From Burkholderiaceae bacterium (GTDB lineage: Bacteria; Pseudomonadota; Gammaproteobacteria; Burkholderiales; Burkholderiaceae_E), in the NCBI GenBank assembly GCA_023954015.1, contig JAMLIS010000020.1:1-53672 (forward strand): a stretch of 53,672 bases of DNA, written 5' to 3'. The translations under genes were made by a program, and so were the position numbers. Below are positions 9,906 to 19,548 of the stretch, piece after piece (the first letter of the stretch is position 1; every line of letters begins with the position of its first letter). The notes below the pieces were generated by a model. It saw nothing but the letters and a program-made list of their open reading frames with translations. It ran no database searches and had not been told where the DNA came from.

Positions 9906-10145
9906 CTCGCGACACATCTGCGCTACCGTCGAGCGGCGTGCGTGCCCGCCGCGCTGCCGATCCGTGCGCCGCCCCGACGACCGACGTGCCCCTGCCGGGC
10001 CCCCCCGAGCCCCCGCCCTCACCGAGCCCCGCCGCCGCAACCGGTACAGTTCCTCGTCCGACTCTTGCAGCCCCCGCCCCGCGCCCCGATATTGTTTCGG
10101 GCCGGTGCGAGCAACGCGTCGGCACAACGAGGAGCAACGAACGAA

Positions 10146-11003
10146 ATGCTGAACTGGTTCAAGACCGGCATCCTGATGGCCGGCATCATGGCGCTGTTCG
10201 GTGCCGTGGGATCGATCATCGGCGGCCGCGAAGGCATGCTGCTGGCGCTCGGCTTCGGGCTGATCGGCAACTTCTTTGCGTACTGGTTCTCGGACAAGCT
10301 GGTGCTGCGCATGTACCGTGCGCGCGAGGTCGACGAGGCGAGCGCGCCGCAGTTCTACCGCATGGTGCAGGAACTCGCCGAGCGCGCGCAGTTGCCGATG
10401 CCGCGCGTGTACCTGATCGACGAGGATGCGCCGAACGCCTTCGCCACCGGTCGCAATCCGCAGAACGCCGCCATCGCGGCAACTACCGGGATCCTGCGCA
10501 TTCTCGATGCGCGCGAGCTGCGCGGCGTGATGGCGCATGAGCTCTCGCACGTGAAGCACCGCGACATCCTGATCTCGACGATCTCGGCCACGCTCGCCGG
10601 TGCGATCTCGGCGCTCGCCAACTTCGCGATGTTCTTCGGCGGACGCGACAGCGAGGGGCGCTCGAACCCGGTGGCGACGATCGCCGTGGCGATCCTCGCG
10701 CCGATCGCCGCGATGCTGATCCAGATGGCGATTTCGCGCGCCCGCGAGTTCGAAGCCGACCGCCGCGGTGCGGAAATCTCCGGCGATCCGCGCGCGCTCG
10801 CCTCTGCGCTCGAGAAGATCGATCACTACGCTCGCGGCATCCCGCTCGAGACGACCGAGCGTCACCCCGAGACGGCGCAGATGATGATCATGAATCCGCT
10901 GTCCGGCGGCGGGCTGCGCGGAATGTTCTCCACGCATCCCGACACGGCCGAGCGTGTGCGCCGCCTGCTGGCGATGCCGGCCGGAGCGGCCGCACGAGTG
11001 TGA
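10146..11003 (+). CDS. htpX: Membrane zinc metalloprotease HtpX
   Basis: 285 residues. HtpX is an M48 family inner-membrane protease that helps to degrade damaged membrane proteins. Two N-terminal transmembrane helices (about residues 7-27 and 31-49) are followed by the zinc motif HELSH at 131-135, two further hydrophobic segments (145-163, 177-195) and the third-ligand helix [11 protein letters not shown] at about 200-210. The ATG is preceded by GAGGAG at a slightly long spacing. Its stop codon overlaps the GTG start of rsmB, so the two are probably translationally coupled. Confidence 0.95.
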   Translation: MLNWFKTGILMAGIMALFGAVGSIIGGREGMLLALGFGLIGNFFAYWFSDKLVLRMYRAREVDEASAPQFYRMVQELAERAQLPMPRVYLIDEDAPNAFATGRNPQNAAIAATTGILRILDARELRGVMAHELSHVKHRDILISTISATLAGAISALANFAMFFGGRDSEGRSNPVATIAVAILAPIAAMLIQMAISRAREFEADRRGAEISGDPRALASALEKIDHYARGIPLETTERHPETAQMMIMNPLSGGGLRGMFSTHPDTAERVRRLLAMPAGAAARV

Positions 11004-12727
11004 GCGGACACTCGCGCCGCTCTTCGCACGGCGGCGCGACTTCGCGCGTCGGCCCCGAGATCTCGACCGGCGGCGGCACCGTTCCGCCGACGGACGCAGC
11101 CGCCCTCGACGCTGCCGACCCAGACTCCACCACCGCAACCCCGCCGCGGGACTTCGCCACGGTCGCCGCCGCCCGTCGCGCCCCGCTTTTCCGCGAACTC
11201 GCCTGCGCAGCGCGGGCGATCGAAGCGCTCGCGGCCGGCCGGTCGCTGCCCCGGGCGCTCGACGACGCGATCGCAGCCGAGTCGGCCGGCGAGCCGCTGC
11301 CCGCCGCCTCGCGCGCCGCCGTGCGCGACCTCGCCTATCGCAGCTGCCGCGTACTCGGGCTCGTTCGCGAACTCGCGCGCGGGCTGAACGCCCGAAAGCC
11401 GGCGCCCGCGCCGGCAGCGCTGCAGGAGGTCGCGCTCGCGCAACTGGTCGGGTCGGTGCGCGCCGACGCAGTCATCGTCGACCAGGCGGTTCGTGCCGCT
11501 CACGCGTTGCCGGGCGGCACGCCCGTTGCCGGCTTCATGAATGCGACGCTGCGCCGCTTCGTGCGCGAGCGTGCCGCGCGGCTCGACGCGGCCCGCCGCC
11601 ACGAGGAGGCGCGCTGGAATCACCCGCAGTGGTGGATCGACCGGCTGCGCCGGGCGTGGCCCGATCGCTGGGAGCAGATCCTCGAGACCGGCAACGGCTC
11701 CGCGCCGATGACCTTGCGCGTCAACCGCCTGCGAACGACTCCCGCCGAATACCTGTCGCGGCTGAGTGCGCACGGCATTGCCGCGCGTCCTCTCGGCGCG
11801 CAGGCGATCGCGCTGGACGCCCCGGCGGTCGTCGACACGCTGCCCGGCTGGCACGAAGGTTTCGTCACCGTGCAGGATGCCGCCGCGCAGCTCGCCGCGC
11901 ATTTCCTCGATCCCCGCGATGGTGAGCGCTTGCTCGACGCATGTGCGGCCCCGGGTGGCAAGACCACTCACCTGCTCGAACTTGCCGACGTGGAGCTCAC
12001 CGCGCTCGACATCGATGCCGCACGCCTGGCAGCGGTGCGCGAGAGCCTCGAGCGGCTCGGCTTCGCCGCCGAGCGAGGCGCAACGCCAGGCGCGGATGGC
12101 CGCCCGGACGCCGCGCATGCGTCGATGCCCCGTTGCGCGGACGCTGCACAAGCGCCGACGCCCCGTCGCCCGGTCTCCGACACCGGCCCCGAGCCGACGC
12201 CCCGTCGCCCGGTCTCCGACGCCGGCCCCGAGCCGCCCCGTCGCCCGGTCTCCGACGCCGCCCCCCAGCCGCTGCCCCGTCGTCCGGCGATCCTCGTTTG
12301 CGGCGACGCGTCCCGACCGGCCGACTGGTGGGACGGCCGTCCCTTCGATCGCATCCTCGTCGACGCGCCGTGCACCGCCTCGGGCATCGTGCGGCGTCAT
12401 CCCGACGTGCGCTGGCTGCGTCGCCGTAGCGATCTCGCGACACTGCCACGACGCCAGTCGGAAATCCTCGGCGCGCTTTGGCCGACGCTCCGTCCGGGTG
12501 GTAAATTGCTCTACACCACGTGCTCCGTCTTTCCGGAGGAAGGTGAGGGAGTAATCACTCTCTTCCTCGAGAAGCATCGAGACGCGTCGAGACTGCCCCT
12601 GCAGTGGCGCTTCGACGTCCGCACGCCGGAATCGACGCCGGAATCGGTGTCGACCCTCCTTCCGGTCGCCACGCCGATGCGCGACCACGACGGATTCTTC
12701 TTCGCCCTGCTGGAAAAACACTCTTGA
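11000..12727 (+). CDS. rsmB: 16S rRNA (cytosine-967-C5) methyltransferase RsmB
   Basis: 575 residues, longer than the usual 430-ish. The N-terminal NusB-like RNA-binding domain (about residues 60-200, with [11 protein letters not shown] and [12 protein letters not shown]) is followed by the SAM-dependent core: [16 protein letters not shown] is motif [17 protein letters not shown] holds the proton-managing Cys, and [13 protein letters not shown] holds the catalytic Cys. Two extra stretches explain the length: a disordered N-terminal 50 residues, and a Pro/Arg/Ser-rich insert of about 65 residues between motif I and the DAPC motif, built of PRRPVSD repeats. The start is a GTG overlapping the htpX stop (GTGA). 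Confidence 0.93.
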   Translation: MSGHSRRSSHGGATSRVGPEISTGGGTVPPTDAAALDAADPDSTTATPPRDFATVAAARRAPLFRELACAARAIEALAAGRSLPRALDDAIAAESAGEPLPAASRAAVRDLAYRSCRVLGLVRELARGLNARKPAPAPAALQEVALAQLVGSVRADAVIVDQAVRAAHALPGGTPVAGFMNATLRRFVRERAARLDAARRHEEARWNHPQWWIDRLRRAWPDRWEQILETGNGSAPMTLRVNRLRTTPAEYLSRLSAHGIAARPLGAQAIALDAPAVVDTLPGWHEGFVTVQDAAAQLAAHFLDPRDGERLLDACAAPGGKTTHLLELADVELTALDIDAARLAAVRESLERLGFAAERGATPGADGRPDAAHASMPRCADAAQAPTPRRPVSDTGPEPTPRRPVSDAGPEPPRRPVSDAAPQPLPRRPAILVCGDASRPADWWDGRPFDRILVDAPCTASGIVRRHPDVRWLRRRSDLATLPRRQSEILGALWPTLRPGGKLLYTTCSVFPEEGEGVITLFLEKHRDASRLPLQWRFDVRTPESTPESVSTLLPVATPMRDHDGFFFALLEKHS

Positions 12728-13428
12728 TCGCCCGTCTCGCCCTGGCGCTGGTGTTCGTGCTGGTGGCCACGCTGAGCGGACAGGTGCCGGCGGCGCGGTC
12801 CACCGACGAAGCGCCGTCGGCGCGGCCCACCGACGAATCGCCGCCCGCGCGGTCCACCGACGAAGCGCCGTCGGCGCGACCCACCGGCGAATCGCCGCCG
12901 ACGCGGCCCACCGGCGAATCGCCACCCGCGCAGCCCGCCGAAGAATCCGCCTTCGCGCAGCCGCGCCTGAAGCACGATGCCGTCTCCGACAGCTGGATGC
13001 TGTCGGGCGACTTCGAGGTGCCGCTGACGCGCTCGCTCGAGGAAGCCGTCCGGCGGGGCGTTCCGCTGTACTTCGTGCTCGAGTTCGAGCTGATCCGGCC
13101 GCGCTGGTGGTGGACCGACGAAACCGTCGTCGAGCGTTCGATCGTCTATCGCCTCGCCTATCACGCGCTCACGCGTCAGTACCGGCTCAACTTCGACGGG
13201 TTGACGCAGACCTGGGACACGCTGTCCGACGCCACGCGCGCGATGAGCCGCGTGCGCCAATGGCGTGTCTTCGATGCGTCGGTCGTCAGGCCGGGAACGC
13301 GCTACGAGGCTCGGGTACGCTTGAGGCTCGACGCGTCGCAGTTGCCCAAGCCGTTCCAGGTCAACGCGATCACCGACCGTGACTGGAACCCGCAATCCGA
13401 ATGGAAGGATTTCGCGTTCAGACCGTAG
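12724..13428 (+). CDS. DUF4390 domain-containing protein, exported
   Basis: 234 residues beginning with a TTG that overlaps the rsmB stop (TTGA). The first 20 residues form a signal peptide ([18 protein letters not shown]). Residues about 21-75 are a low-complexity linker of roughly 10-residue units (ARPTDESPP-like), and the rest matches the DUF4390 pattern: DSWMLSGDFEVPLTRSLEEA, GVPLYFVLEFEL, WWWTDETV, RLAYHALTRQYRLN. The family is usually encoded between rsmB and an NtrY-like kinase, as here. Its function is unknown; a periplasmic role linked to the kinase is only a guess from position. Its 3' end overlaps the kinase gene by 28 bases. Confidence 0.88.
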   Translation: MIARLALALVFVLVATLSGQVPAARSTDEAPSARPTDESPPARSTDEAPSARPTGESPPTRPTGESPPAQPAEESAFAQPRLKHDAVSDSWMLSGDFEVPLTRSLEEAVRRGVPLYFVLEFELIRPRWWWTDETVVERSIVYRLAYHALTRQYRLNFDGLTQTWDTLSDATRAMSRVRQWRVFDASVVRPGTRYEARVRLRLDASQLPKPFQVNAITDRDWNPQSEWKDFAFRP

Positions 13429-15809
13429 ATACCGAGAAGCGCGCGGTCGGCCGGCTGCTGCGCTTCGCCTTGATCGGCTCGGTGGTGCTCGCGGTGATCC
13501 TGCTGCTGCTGCTCGCAGTGGCCAGCGCGAACACCGAGCTGTTCGAGAGCCAGTATCCGATGCTGCTGTGGCTCACCGTCGGGCTGGCGGTGGGGCTGAT
13601 GCTGCTCGTGCTCGAGCTGCTGCGCCGGCTCGTCGTGCGCTATCGGCGAGGCCTGTTCGGCACGCGGCTGATGGCGCGCATGGCGATGTCGTTCACGCTG
13701 ATGACGGTGCTGCCGGTCTCGCTGATCTACCTCGTCTCGGTGCAGTTCGTCGGCCGTTCGATCGAATCGTGGTTCGCGGTGCCGGTCGAGCGAGGTCTCG
13801 AGTCGGGTCTCACGCTCGGGCGCACCGCGCTCGATTCGCTGCTCGCCGATCTGACGCAGAAGGCGCGCAGCGTCGCCGGCGAACTGTCGGAGACGCCGCG
13901 CGCGAACTGGCCGGAGACGCTGAACAACCGTCGCGAGCAGTTCGACGTCACCGACGCGATGATCGCCTCGGGCACCGGGCGCATCATCACGACCAGCGGC
14001 AGCCGCTTCGCCGGGCTCGTGCCCGACCTGCCGTCGTCGGGCGCGATGCGCCAGGCGCGGCTGACGCGCCAGTACGCCGCGGTGGAGCCGGCCGACGACG
14101 CCGGGCACCTGAAGATGCGCGTCATCGTCGCCGTCGACACCTTGGCGCAGCTGCCCGACGAGCATCGCTACCTGCAGCTCGTGCAGCCGGTGCCCACCGC
14201 GCTGTCGGAGAACGCCGAGGCGGTCGAGCAGGGCCGGCGCGATTTCCAGCAGCTGTCGCTGTCGCGCGAAGGGCTCGCACGCATCTTCCGCATCACGCTC
14301 ACGCTGATCTTCCTGCTCACCGTGTTCTCGGCGGTGGCCGCGTCGTTCCTGCTGTCGGGCTGGCTCACCGGCCCGCTTTCGATGCTCGCCGCCGGTACGC
14401 GCGCGGTTGCGGAAGGCGACTACCGGCCGGTGAAGGATTACTCCGGACGCGACGAGCTGGGCGCGCTCACGCAGTCGTTCAACCTGATGACGCGCCAGCT
14501 CGAGGATGCGCGCATGCAGGTCGAGCGCAACCAGCGCGAGCTCGAGCGGGTCAACGCGCGCCTCGAGAGCGTGCTGGCCAACCTCACGGCGGGCGTGCTG
14601 GTGCTCGACTCCGACTTCCGCCTGACGCTCGCCAATGCGGGTGCCGAGCGCATCCTCGGACTGTCGCTGCCCGAGCATCTGGACAAGCCGATCGCCGAGG
14701 TGCCTCGGCTGGCCGAGCTCGCGCCGGCGATCCGCGCTGCCTTCAACGAGCAGGCCGCCGCGGGTGCGGCGAGCTGGCAGCGCCAGTTCGTGCTGCCGCC
14801 GGCGGCGCTCGCTGAGCCGCCTCCAGGCGCGCCGGAGACCGCCGGCGACGCGAACGGCCCGCCCACGATTTCCGGAGCGCACGCCCCGAACGCGGCGCAC
14901 GCCCCGAGCTGGCCCAGCGGCCCCAACGGACCGGGCGGGCCGGCAGCGCCCGGCGCGAATGCCGACCAGACGATCTTCGCGCGCGGTTCCATTCTTCCCG
15001 AGCGTCGTGTCGGCTACGTCGTCGTATTCGACGACATCAGCGAAGTGATCTCCGCGCAGCGTGCGGTTGCGTGGGCCGAGGTCGCCCGCCGTCTCGCGCA
15101 CGAGATCAAGAACCCGCTCACGCCGATCCAGCTCGCCGCCGAGCGTACGCAGCGCAAGCTCGCCGACAAGCTGCCGCCGGCCGAGGCCGAGCTGCTCGCG
15201 AAGAACTCGCAGACGATCGTCAACCAGGTCGCCGCGCTCAAGCGCATGGTCGACGAGTTTCGCGACTACGCGCGGCTGCCGGCCGCGCAGCTCGCACCGC
15301 TCGACCTGAACGGGCTCGTCGACGAAGTGCTGCGCCTGTATGCGGCCGCCGGAGGACGCGTGTCGATCCGTCCGTGCCTGGCGCCTGCGCTGCCGCAGGT
15401 GCTCGGCGACGCGACGCAGCTTCGCCAGGTGATTCACAACCTCGTGAAGAACGCGGTCGAGGCCACCGACCACGTCGAGCATCCCGACGTCGAGCTGCTC
15501 ACCGAGGCGCTCGTGCTGCAGGACGGCGATACCGGCGTTCGCCTGCTCGTGCGCGACAACGGCGGCGGCTTCTCGCCGAATGCGCTGTCGCGCGTGTTCG
15601 AGCCCTACGTCACGAACAAGCCGCGCGGCACGGGCCTGGGCCTTGCGATCGTCAAGAAGATCGTCGACGAGCATGGTGCGCGCATCGACGTGGCGAACTG
15701 GGGCGAGTCCGCCGCCGGCCGGCCGGTCGGCGCGCAGATTTCGGTCCTATTTACGAAACTGGCCAAAAACGAGGACAATCGTCGTTTGGTGGCAACACTG
15801 CACGGATAG
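13401..15809 (+). CDS. NtrY-like membrane sensor histidine kinase
   Basis: 802 residues. Transmembrane helices at about 20-43, 54-74 and 92-115 precede an extracytoplasmic region, another helix near 297-318, a HAMP domain (GPLSMLAAGTRAVAEGDY) and a coiled segment. A PAS domain follows (from about residue 390). The dimerisation/phosphorylation motif RRLAHEIKNPLTPIQ carries the phospho-accepting His at 567. The ATPase part shows the N box (NLVKNAVEATDH), DNGGGF, and GTGLGLAIVKKIV. A Pro/Ala/Gly-rich insert of about 50 residues (around 471-523) interrupts the PAS region. It would phosphorylate the adjacent response regulator. The stimulus is unknown; NtrY kinases are tied to nitrogen or redox signals. 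Confidence 0.92.
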   Translation: MEGFRVQTVDTEKRAVGRLLRFALIGSVVLAVILLLLLAVASANTELFESQYPMLLWLTVGLAVGLMLLVLELLRRLVVRYRRGLFGTRLMARMAMSFTLMTVLPVSLIYLVSVQFVGRSIESWFAVPVERGLESGLTLGRTALDSLLADLTQKARSVAGELSETPRANWPETLNNRREQFDVTDAMIASGTGRIITTSGSRFAGLVPDLPSSGAMRQARLTRQYAAVEPADDAGHLKMRVIVAVDTLAQLPDEHRYLQLVQPVPTALSENAEAVEQGRRDFQQLSLSREGLARIFRITLTLIFLLTVFSAVAASFLLSGWLTGPLSMLAAGTRAVAEGDYRPVKDYSGRDELGALTQSFNLMTRQLEDARMQVERNQRELERVNARLESVLANLTAGVLVLDSDFRLTLANAGAERILGLSLPEHLDKPIAEVPRLAELAPAIRAAFNEQAAAGAASWQRQFVLPPAALAEPPPGAPETAGDANGPPTISGAHAPNAAHAPSWPSGPNGPGGPAAPGANADQTIFARGSILPERRVGYVVVFDDISEVISAQRAVAWAEVARRLAHEIKNPLTPIQLAAERTQRKLADKLPPAEAELLAKNSQTIVNQVAALKRMVDEFRDYARLPAAQLAPLDLNGLVDEVLRLYAAAGGRVSIRPCLAPALPQVLGDATQLRQVIHNLVKNAVEATDHVEHPDVELLTEALVLQDGDTGVRLLVRDNGGGFSPNALSRVFEPYVTNKPRGTGLGLAIVKKIVDEHGARIDVANWGESAAGRPVGAQISVLFTKLAKNEDNRRLVATLHG

Positions 15810-15822
15810 AAAGACCATACCC

Positions 15823-16638
15823 ATGGCAGAAATACTCGTTGTCGACGACGAAATCGGAATCCGCGAGCTGCTCTGCGAGATCCTCGGCGACGAAGGCCAT
15901 TCGGTATTGCTCGCGGACAGCGCGCAACAGGCGCGCCAGGTGCGTGAAGACAATCCGATCGACCTCGTGCTGCTCGACATCTGGATGCCCGACACCGACG
16001 GCGTCACGCTGCTCAAGGAGTGGGCGAGCTGCGGCAAGCTCACGATGCCGGTGATCATGATGTCGGGTCACGCGACGATCGACACTGCGGTGGAGGCCAC
16101 GCGCATCGGCGCGCTCGACTTCCTCGAAAAGCCGATCACGTTGCAGAAATTGTTGAAGGCGGTCGAAACGGGACTGCAACGCGGACGACCCGATCCCCGC
16201 CTCGCTGCCGCGCCGTCCAGCGCGCCGATGCGCGCCGGTCACACCGCATACGCCAGCGCACGCGTGGGCATCGCGGTGCCCGGTGCGCACGCGCAGGCGC
16301 CGATGACGCTCGTTCGCCCGGCGTCGGCGGGCGCAGCGACCGAGGTCACCGGCGGCGTCGCGCAACAGGGCGCGCATCCGGGCGTTGCCGCGACGGGCGC
16401 GACGATCGGCGTCTCGCCCGGGCACGTGGGCCTGCGCGAACTGCCGCTCGATCTGCCGTTGCGCGAGGCGCGCGACTGCTTCGAGCGCGCCTACTTCGAA
16501 CATCACCTGACGCGCGAGCACGGCAGCATGACGCGCGTGGCCGAGCGCACCGGACTCGAACGCACGCACCTGTACCGCAAGCTCAAGCAGCTCGGCATCG
16601 ACCTGTCGCGCGGCGCGTATCGCAAGCAGGGCTCGTAG
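15823..16638 (+). CDS. NtrX-like response regulator lacking the AAA+ domain
   Basis: 271 residues. An N-terminal receiver domain (ILVVDDEIGIRELLC, phospho-acceptor Asp 52 in LVLLDIWMPD, MMSGHATI, FLEKPIT) is joined by a roughly 100-residue Ala/Gly-rich linker to a C-terminal Fis-type helix-turn-helix (TREHGSMTRVAERTGLERTHLYRKLKQLGIDL). The central sigma-54-activating AAA+ ATPase of true NtrX is absent, so it cannot activate sigma-54 promoters in the normal way. This short form is common next to NtrY-like kinases in betaproteobacteria. It starts 13 bases after the kinase stop and is its likely partner. Confidence 0.92.
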   Translation: MAEILVVDDEIGIRELLCEILGDEGHSVLLADSAQQARQVREDNPIDLVLLDIWMPDTDGVTLLKEWASCGKLTMPVIMMSGHATIDTAVEATRIGALDFLEKPITLQKLLKAVETGLQRGRPDPRLAAAPSSAPMRAGHTAYASARVGIAVPGAHAQAPMTLVRPASAGAATEVTGGVAQQGAHPGVAATGATIGVSPGHVGLRELPLDLPLREARDCFERAYFEHHLTREHGSMTRVAERTGLERTHLYRKLKQLGIDLSRGAYRKQGS

Positions 16639-16692
16639 CCGCCCGGCGCGCAGCCGGCCCGGAACCTCTCGTCGTCGGCGGGCGCAGTTCAC

Positions 16693-18123
16693 GTGAAGAT
16701 CCTGATCCTCGGCGCCGGTCGCGTCGGCTCGTCGGTGGCGGCGAGTCTCGTCTCCGAGCGCAACGACATCACGGTGATCGACACCGATCCGGCGCAGCTG
16801 CGCCTGCTCGCCGACAAGCTCGATCTGCGCACGGTGGCGGGCAACGGCACGCATCCTCCGGTGCTCGAGCAGGCCGGCGCCGAAGACGCCGACATGCTGA
16901 TCGCGGCCGCCGCGCGCGACGAGACGAACCTCGTCGCCTGCCAGATCGCCGCGCGCACCTTCAACGTGCCCACGCGCATCGCGCGCGTGCGCGCGCCCGA
17001 GTTCCAGAACCGTCCCGAGATCACCGGCGAGGGCGGCTTCTACGTCGACTACCTGATCTGCCCCGAGCAGACGGTCACCGACTACATCTCCAAGCTGATC
17101 GAGTTCCCCGGCGCGCTGCAGGTGCTCGAGTTCGCCGGCGGTCGCGTCAGCCTGATCGCGGTGCGCGCGTATTCGGGCGGACCGCTGGTCTCGCGCCACA
17201 TACGCGAGCTGCGCGCCGCGCATCCCGACGTGGACATGCGCATCGTCGCGATCTTCCGCAACGATCGTCCGGTGCGGCCCGAAGGCGACACGAAGATCGA
17301 GCCCGGCGACGAGGTGTTCCTGCTCGCCGCATCGAACCACATCCGTACGGCGCTGTCGGACCTGCGCCGCAACGACGAGCCGGTGCGCCGCGTGATGATC
17401 GCCGGCGGCGGCAACATCGGGCTGCGCCTGGCGCGGCGCCTGGGCACCGACTACCAGGTCAAGGTGATCGAGGGCAATCGCACGCGCTGCAACTACCTGG
17501 CCACGCAGCTGCCCACCTCCACGCTGATCCTGCACGGCGACTCCACCGACGAGGCGCTGCTCGCCGAGGAGGGCGTCGCCGAGATGGACCTCTTCGTCGC
17601 GCTCACCGCCGACGACGAGACGAACATCATGTCGTGCATGCTCGCCCGGCGCATCGGCGCGCGGCGCACGATCGCGCTGATCAACCGGCAGGCCTACGCC
17701 GACCTCGTCGAGGGCAGCCGCATCGACATCGCGATCGTGCCTTCGCAGACGACGATCGGCCAGCTGCTCACGCACGTGCGGCGCGGCGACGTCGTGTCGG
17801 TGCATTCGCTGCGCCGGGGCGCGGCCGAGGCGCTCGAGCTGATCGCGCACGGCGACGCGAAGTCGTCGAAGGTGGTCGGCCGGCGCGTCGAGGAGATCGA
17901 CCTGCCGCGCGGCGCGACGATCGGCGCGATCGTCCGCTCGCTCGACGGCGAGCCGCTGCCGCTCGAGCCGGTGCGCGGCCGCGCGGCGCCGCGCTTCGAA
18001 GTCGTGATGGCGCATCACGACACCGAGATCCGCTCGGGCGACCACGTGATCGTGTTCGTCGACAACAAGCGCACGATCCCGAAGGTCGAGAAGTCGTTCC
18101 AGGTGAACGTCGGCTTCTTCTAG
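16693..18123 (+). CDS. trkA: Trk potassium uptake protein TrkA (NAD-binding regulator)
   Basis: 476 residues with the duplicated RCK layout of TrkA. The first RCK_N is KILILGAGRVGSSVAASL, with the acidic end of the second strand at VIDTD. The second is RRVMIAGGGNIGLRLARRL, and each is followed by a TrkA_C domain. It gates the TrkH/TrkG potassium channel from the cytoplasm in response to nucleotides. The start is a GTG. In this window its channel partner trkH is about 5.7 kb downstream, separated by a TRAP transporter operon. Confidence 0.95.
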   Translation: MKILILGAGRVGSSVAASLVSERNDITVIDTDPAQLRLLADKLDLRTVAGNGTHPPVLEQAGAEDADMLIAAAARDETNLVACQIAARTFNVPTRIARVRAPEFQNRPEITGEGGFYVDYLICPEQTVTDYISKLIEFPGALQVLEFAGGRVSLIAVRAYSGGPLVSRHIRELRAAHPDVDMRIVAIFRNDRPVRPEGDTKIEPGDEVFLLAASNHIRTALSDLRRNDEPVRRVMIAGGGNIGLRLARRLGTDYQVKVIEGNRTRCNYLATQLPTSTLILHGDSTDEALLAEEGVAEMDLFVALTADDETNIMSCMLARRIGARRTIALINRQAYADLVEGSRIDIAIVPSQTTIGQLLTHVRRGDVVSVHSLRRGAAEALELIAHGDAKSSKVVGRRVEEIDLPRGATIGAIVRSLDGEPLPLEPVRGRAAPRFEVVMAHHDTEIRSGDHVIVFVDNKRTIPKVEKSFQVNVGFF

Positions 18124-18179
18124 GGCCGGATCGCTCCGCGTCCCCGCTACGGGAAAACCCGGGCGCTGCGAACGATCGC

Positions 18180-18209
18180 GTGACAAGCCCCTTAGCGCGT
18201 GATTAGCAT
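18180..18209 (+). promoter_or_regulatory. Candidate sigma-70 promoter for the TRAP operon
   Basis: GTGACA at 18180-18185 and TAGCAT at 18204-18209 are spaced by 18 bases in the 175-base gap between trkA and dctP, about 90 bases before the dctP start. The match is moderate and not tested. Confidence 0.4.
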
Positions 18210-18298
18210 TCGGGGCCTTTCGCGCAAGGCGGATCGATAGCCGGCGCCGAACGCATGGAACCGAACCTCGTTGCCATCCTCTTCCGGAGACTCAAGCA

Positions 18299-19423
18299 AT
18301 GGCCGAACAGATTCGCTCTCGTCGCAAGTTCATCGGCACGGCAGCCGCCGCCGGCGCGGGAACGCTCGCATTCCCGATGATCGCGAAGGCGCAGGGTCCG
18401 ATCGCGATGCGCTGGCAGAGCACCTGGCCTTCGAAGGACATCTTCCACGAGTACGCGCTCGACTTCGCCAAGAAGGTCAACGACATGACCGGCGGCGACC
18501 TGAAGATCGAAGTGCTGCCTGCCGGTGCGGTGGTTCCCGCCTTCAACCTGCTCGACGCCGTCTCGAAAGGCACGCTCGACGGCGGCCACGGCGTCGTCGT
18601 CTACCACTACGGCAAGAACAACGCGCTCGCGCTGTGGGGGTCGGGCCCGGCCTACGGCATGGACGCGAACATGCTGCTCGCCTGGCACAAGTACGGCGGC
18701 GGCAAGGACTTCCTCGAGCGCCTGTACCAGTCGATCGGCGCGCAGGTGAAGTCCTACGTCTACGGTCCGATGGCCTCGCAGCCGCTGGGCTGGTTCAAGA
18801 AGCCGGTCACGAAGATGGAGGACCTGAAGGGACTGAAGTTCCGCACGGTCGGCCTGTCGATCGACGTCTTCACCGGCATGGGCGCGGCGGTCAATGCGCT
18901 GCCCGGCGGCGAGATCGTTCCGGCGCTCGATCGCGGCCTGCTCGACGGCGCCGAGTTCAACAACGCCAGCTCCGACCGGCTGCTCGGCTTCCCCGACGTC
19001 TCGAAGGTCTGCATGCTGCAGAGCTACCACCAGAACGCCGAGCAGTTCGAGGTGCTGTTCAACAAGGCGAAGTTCGACGCGCTGCCCGAGAAGATGCGCG
19101 CGATCATCGACAACGCCGTCGAGGCCGCCTCGGCCGACATGTCGTGGAAGGCGATCGACCGCTACTCGAAGGACTACGAGGAGATGCAGGCCAAGGACGG
19201 CGTGAAGTTCTACAAGACGCCCGACTCGGTGCTGCAGAACCAGCTCGTCATCTACGACCGGGTCGCCGACAAGATGGCCGCGGGCAACCCGCTGTTCAAG
19301 GAGATCCTCGAATCGCAGCGCAAGTTCGCAGCGCGCACGGTGAAGTGGGACCTCGACACGAACACGAATCGCCGCATGGCCTACAACCACTACTTCGGGC
19401 CGAAGCAGCAGAAGAAAAGCTGA
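18299..19423 (+). CDS. dctP: TRAP transporter substrate-binding protein (DctP family)
   Basis: 374 residues. A twin-arginine signal (SRRKFIGTAAAAGAGTLAF) predicts Tat export to the periplasm. The mature part shows the DctP pattern: MRWQSTWPSKDIFHEYALDF, GGDLKIEVLPAGAVVPAF, the conserved Arg segment DLKGLKFRTVGLSIDVF, and GAEFNNASSDRLLGF. It binds an organic acid and delivers it to the DctQM permease. The substrate cannot be read from sequence; the subgroup resembles binding proteins for keto-acids and related carboxylates. The adjacent amidase hints at an amide-derived acid, which is speculative. Confidence 0.93.
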   Translation: MAEQIRSRRKFIGTAAAAGAGTLAFPMIAKAQGPIAMRWQSTWPSKDIFHEYALDFAKKVNDMTGGDLKIEVLPAGAVVPAFNLLDAVSKGTLDGGHGVVVYHYGKNNALALWGSGPAYGMDANMLLAWHKYGGGKDFLERLYQSIGAQVKSYVYGPMASQPLGWFKKPVTKMEDLKGLKFRTVGLSIDVFTGMGAAVNALPGGEIVPALDRGLLDGAEFNNASSDRLLGFPDVSKVCMLQSYHQNAEQFEVLFNKAKFDALPEKMRAIIDNAVEAASADMSWKAIDRYSKDYEEMQAKDGVKFYKTPDSVLQNQLVIYDRVADKMAAGNPLFKEILESQRKFAARTVKWDLDTNTNRRMAYNHYFGPKQQKKS

Positions 19424-19461
19424 CGCCCCAGCGGCGACCGGCGCCGTCGCGCGGCCGACCG

Positions 19462-19489
19462 CTCGCCGGAGCGCATTCGCTCCGGTGAG
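19462..19489 (+). other. Intercistronic hairpin between dctP and dctQ
   Basis: CTCGCCGGAGCG and CGCTCCGGTGAG form a 12-bp stem with one G-T pair and a CATT loop, 39 bases after the dctP stop. No T-tract follows, so it is probably a stabilising or attenuating hairpin. Such a structure could give more binding protein than permease. Confidence 0.55.
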
Positions 19490-19548
19490 CCGGCCCGCGG
19501 CGTTGCGCCGCACGTCGGGGCGCCGATGCAGCAGTACGCGGGGCCAAC

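Larger units (their letters stand above)
8833..10145. other. 1.3-kb gene-free interval filled with repeats
   Basis: No gene is supported between fmt and htpX. Long open frames exist on both strands but they are Arg/Pro/Ala low-complexity products of the tandem arrays. The interval holds short GCAAC/GTTGC hairpins (for example CGCAACCGTTGGTTGCG near 8956), the 26-base array at 9027-9182 and the 16-base array near 9790-9905. The region just before htpX must contain its promoter, but I see no convincing -35/-10 pair. Confidence 0.6.
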
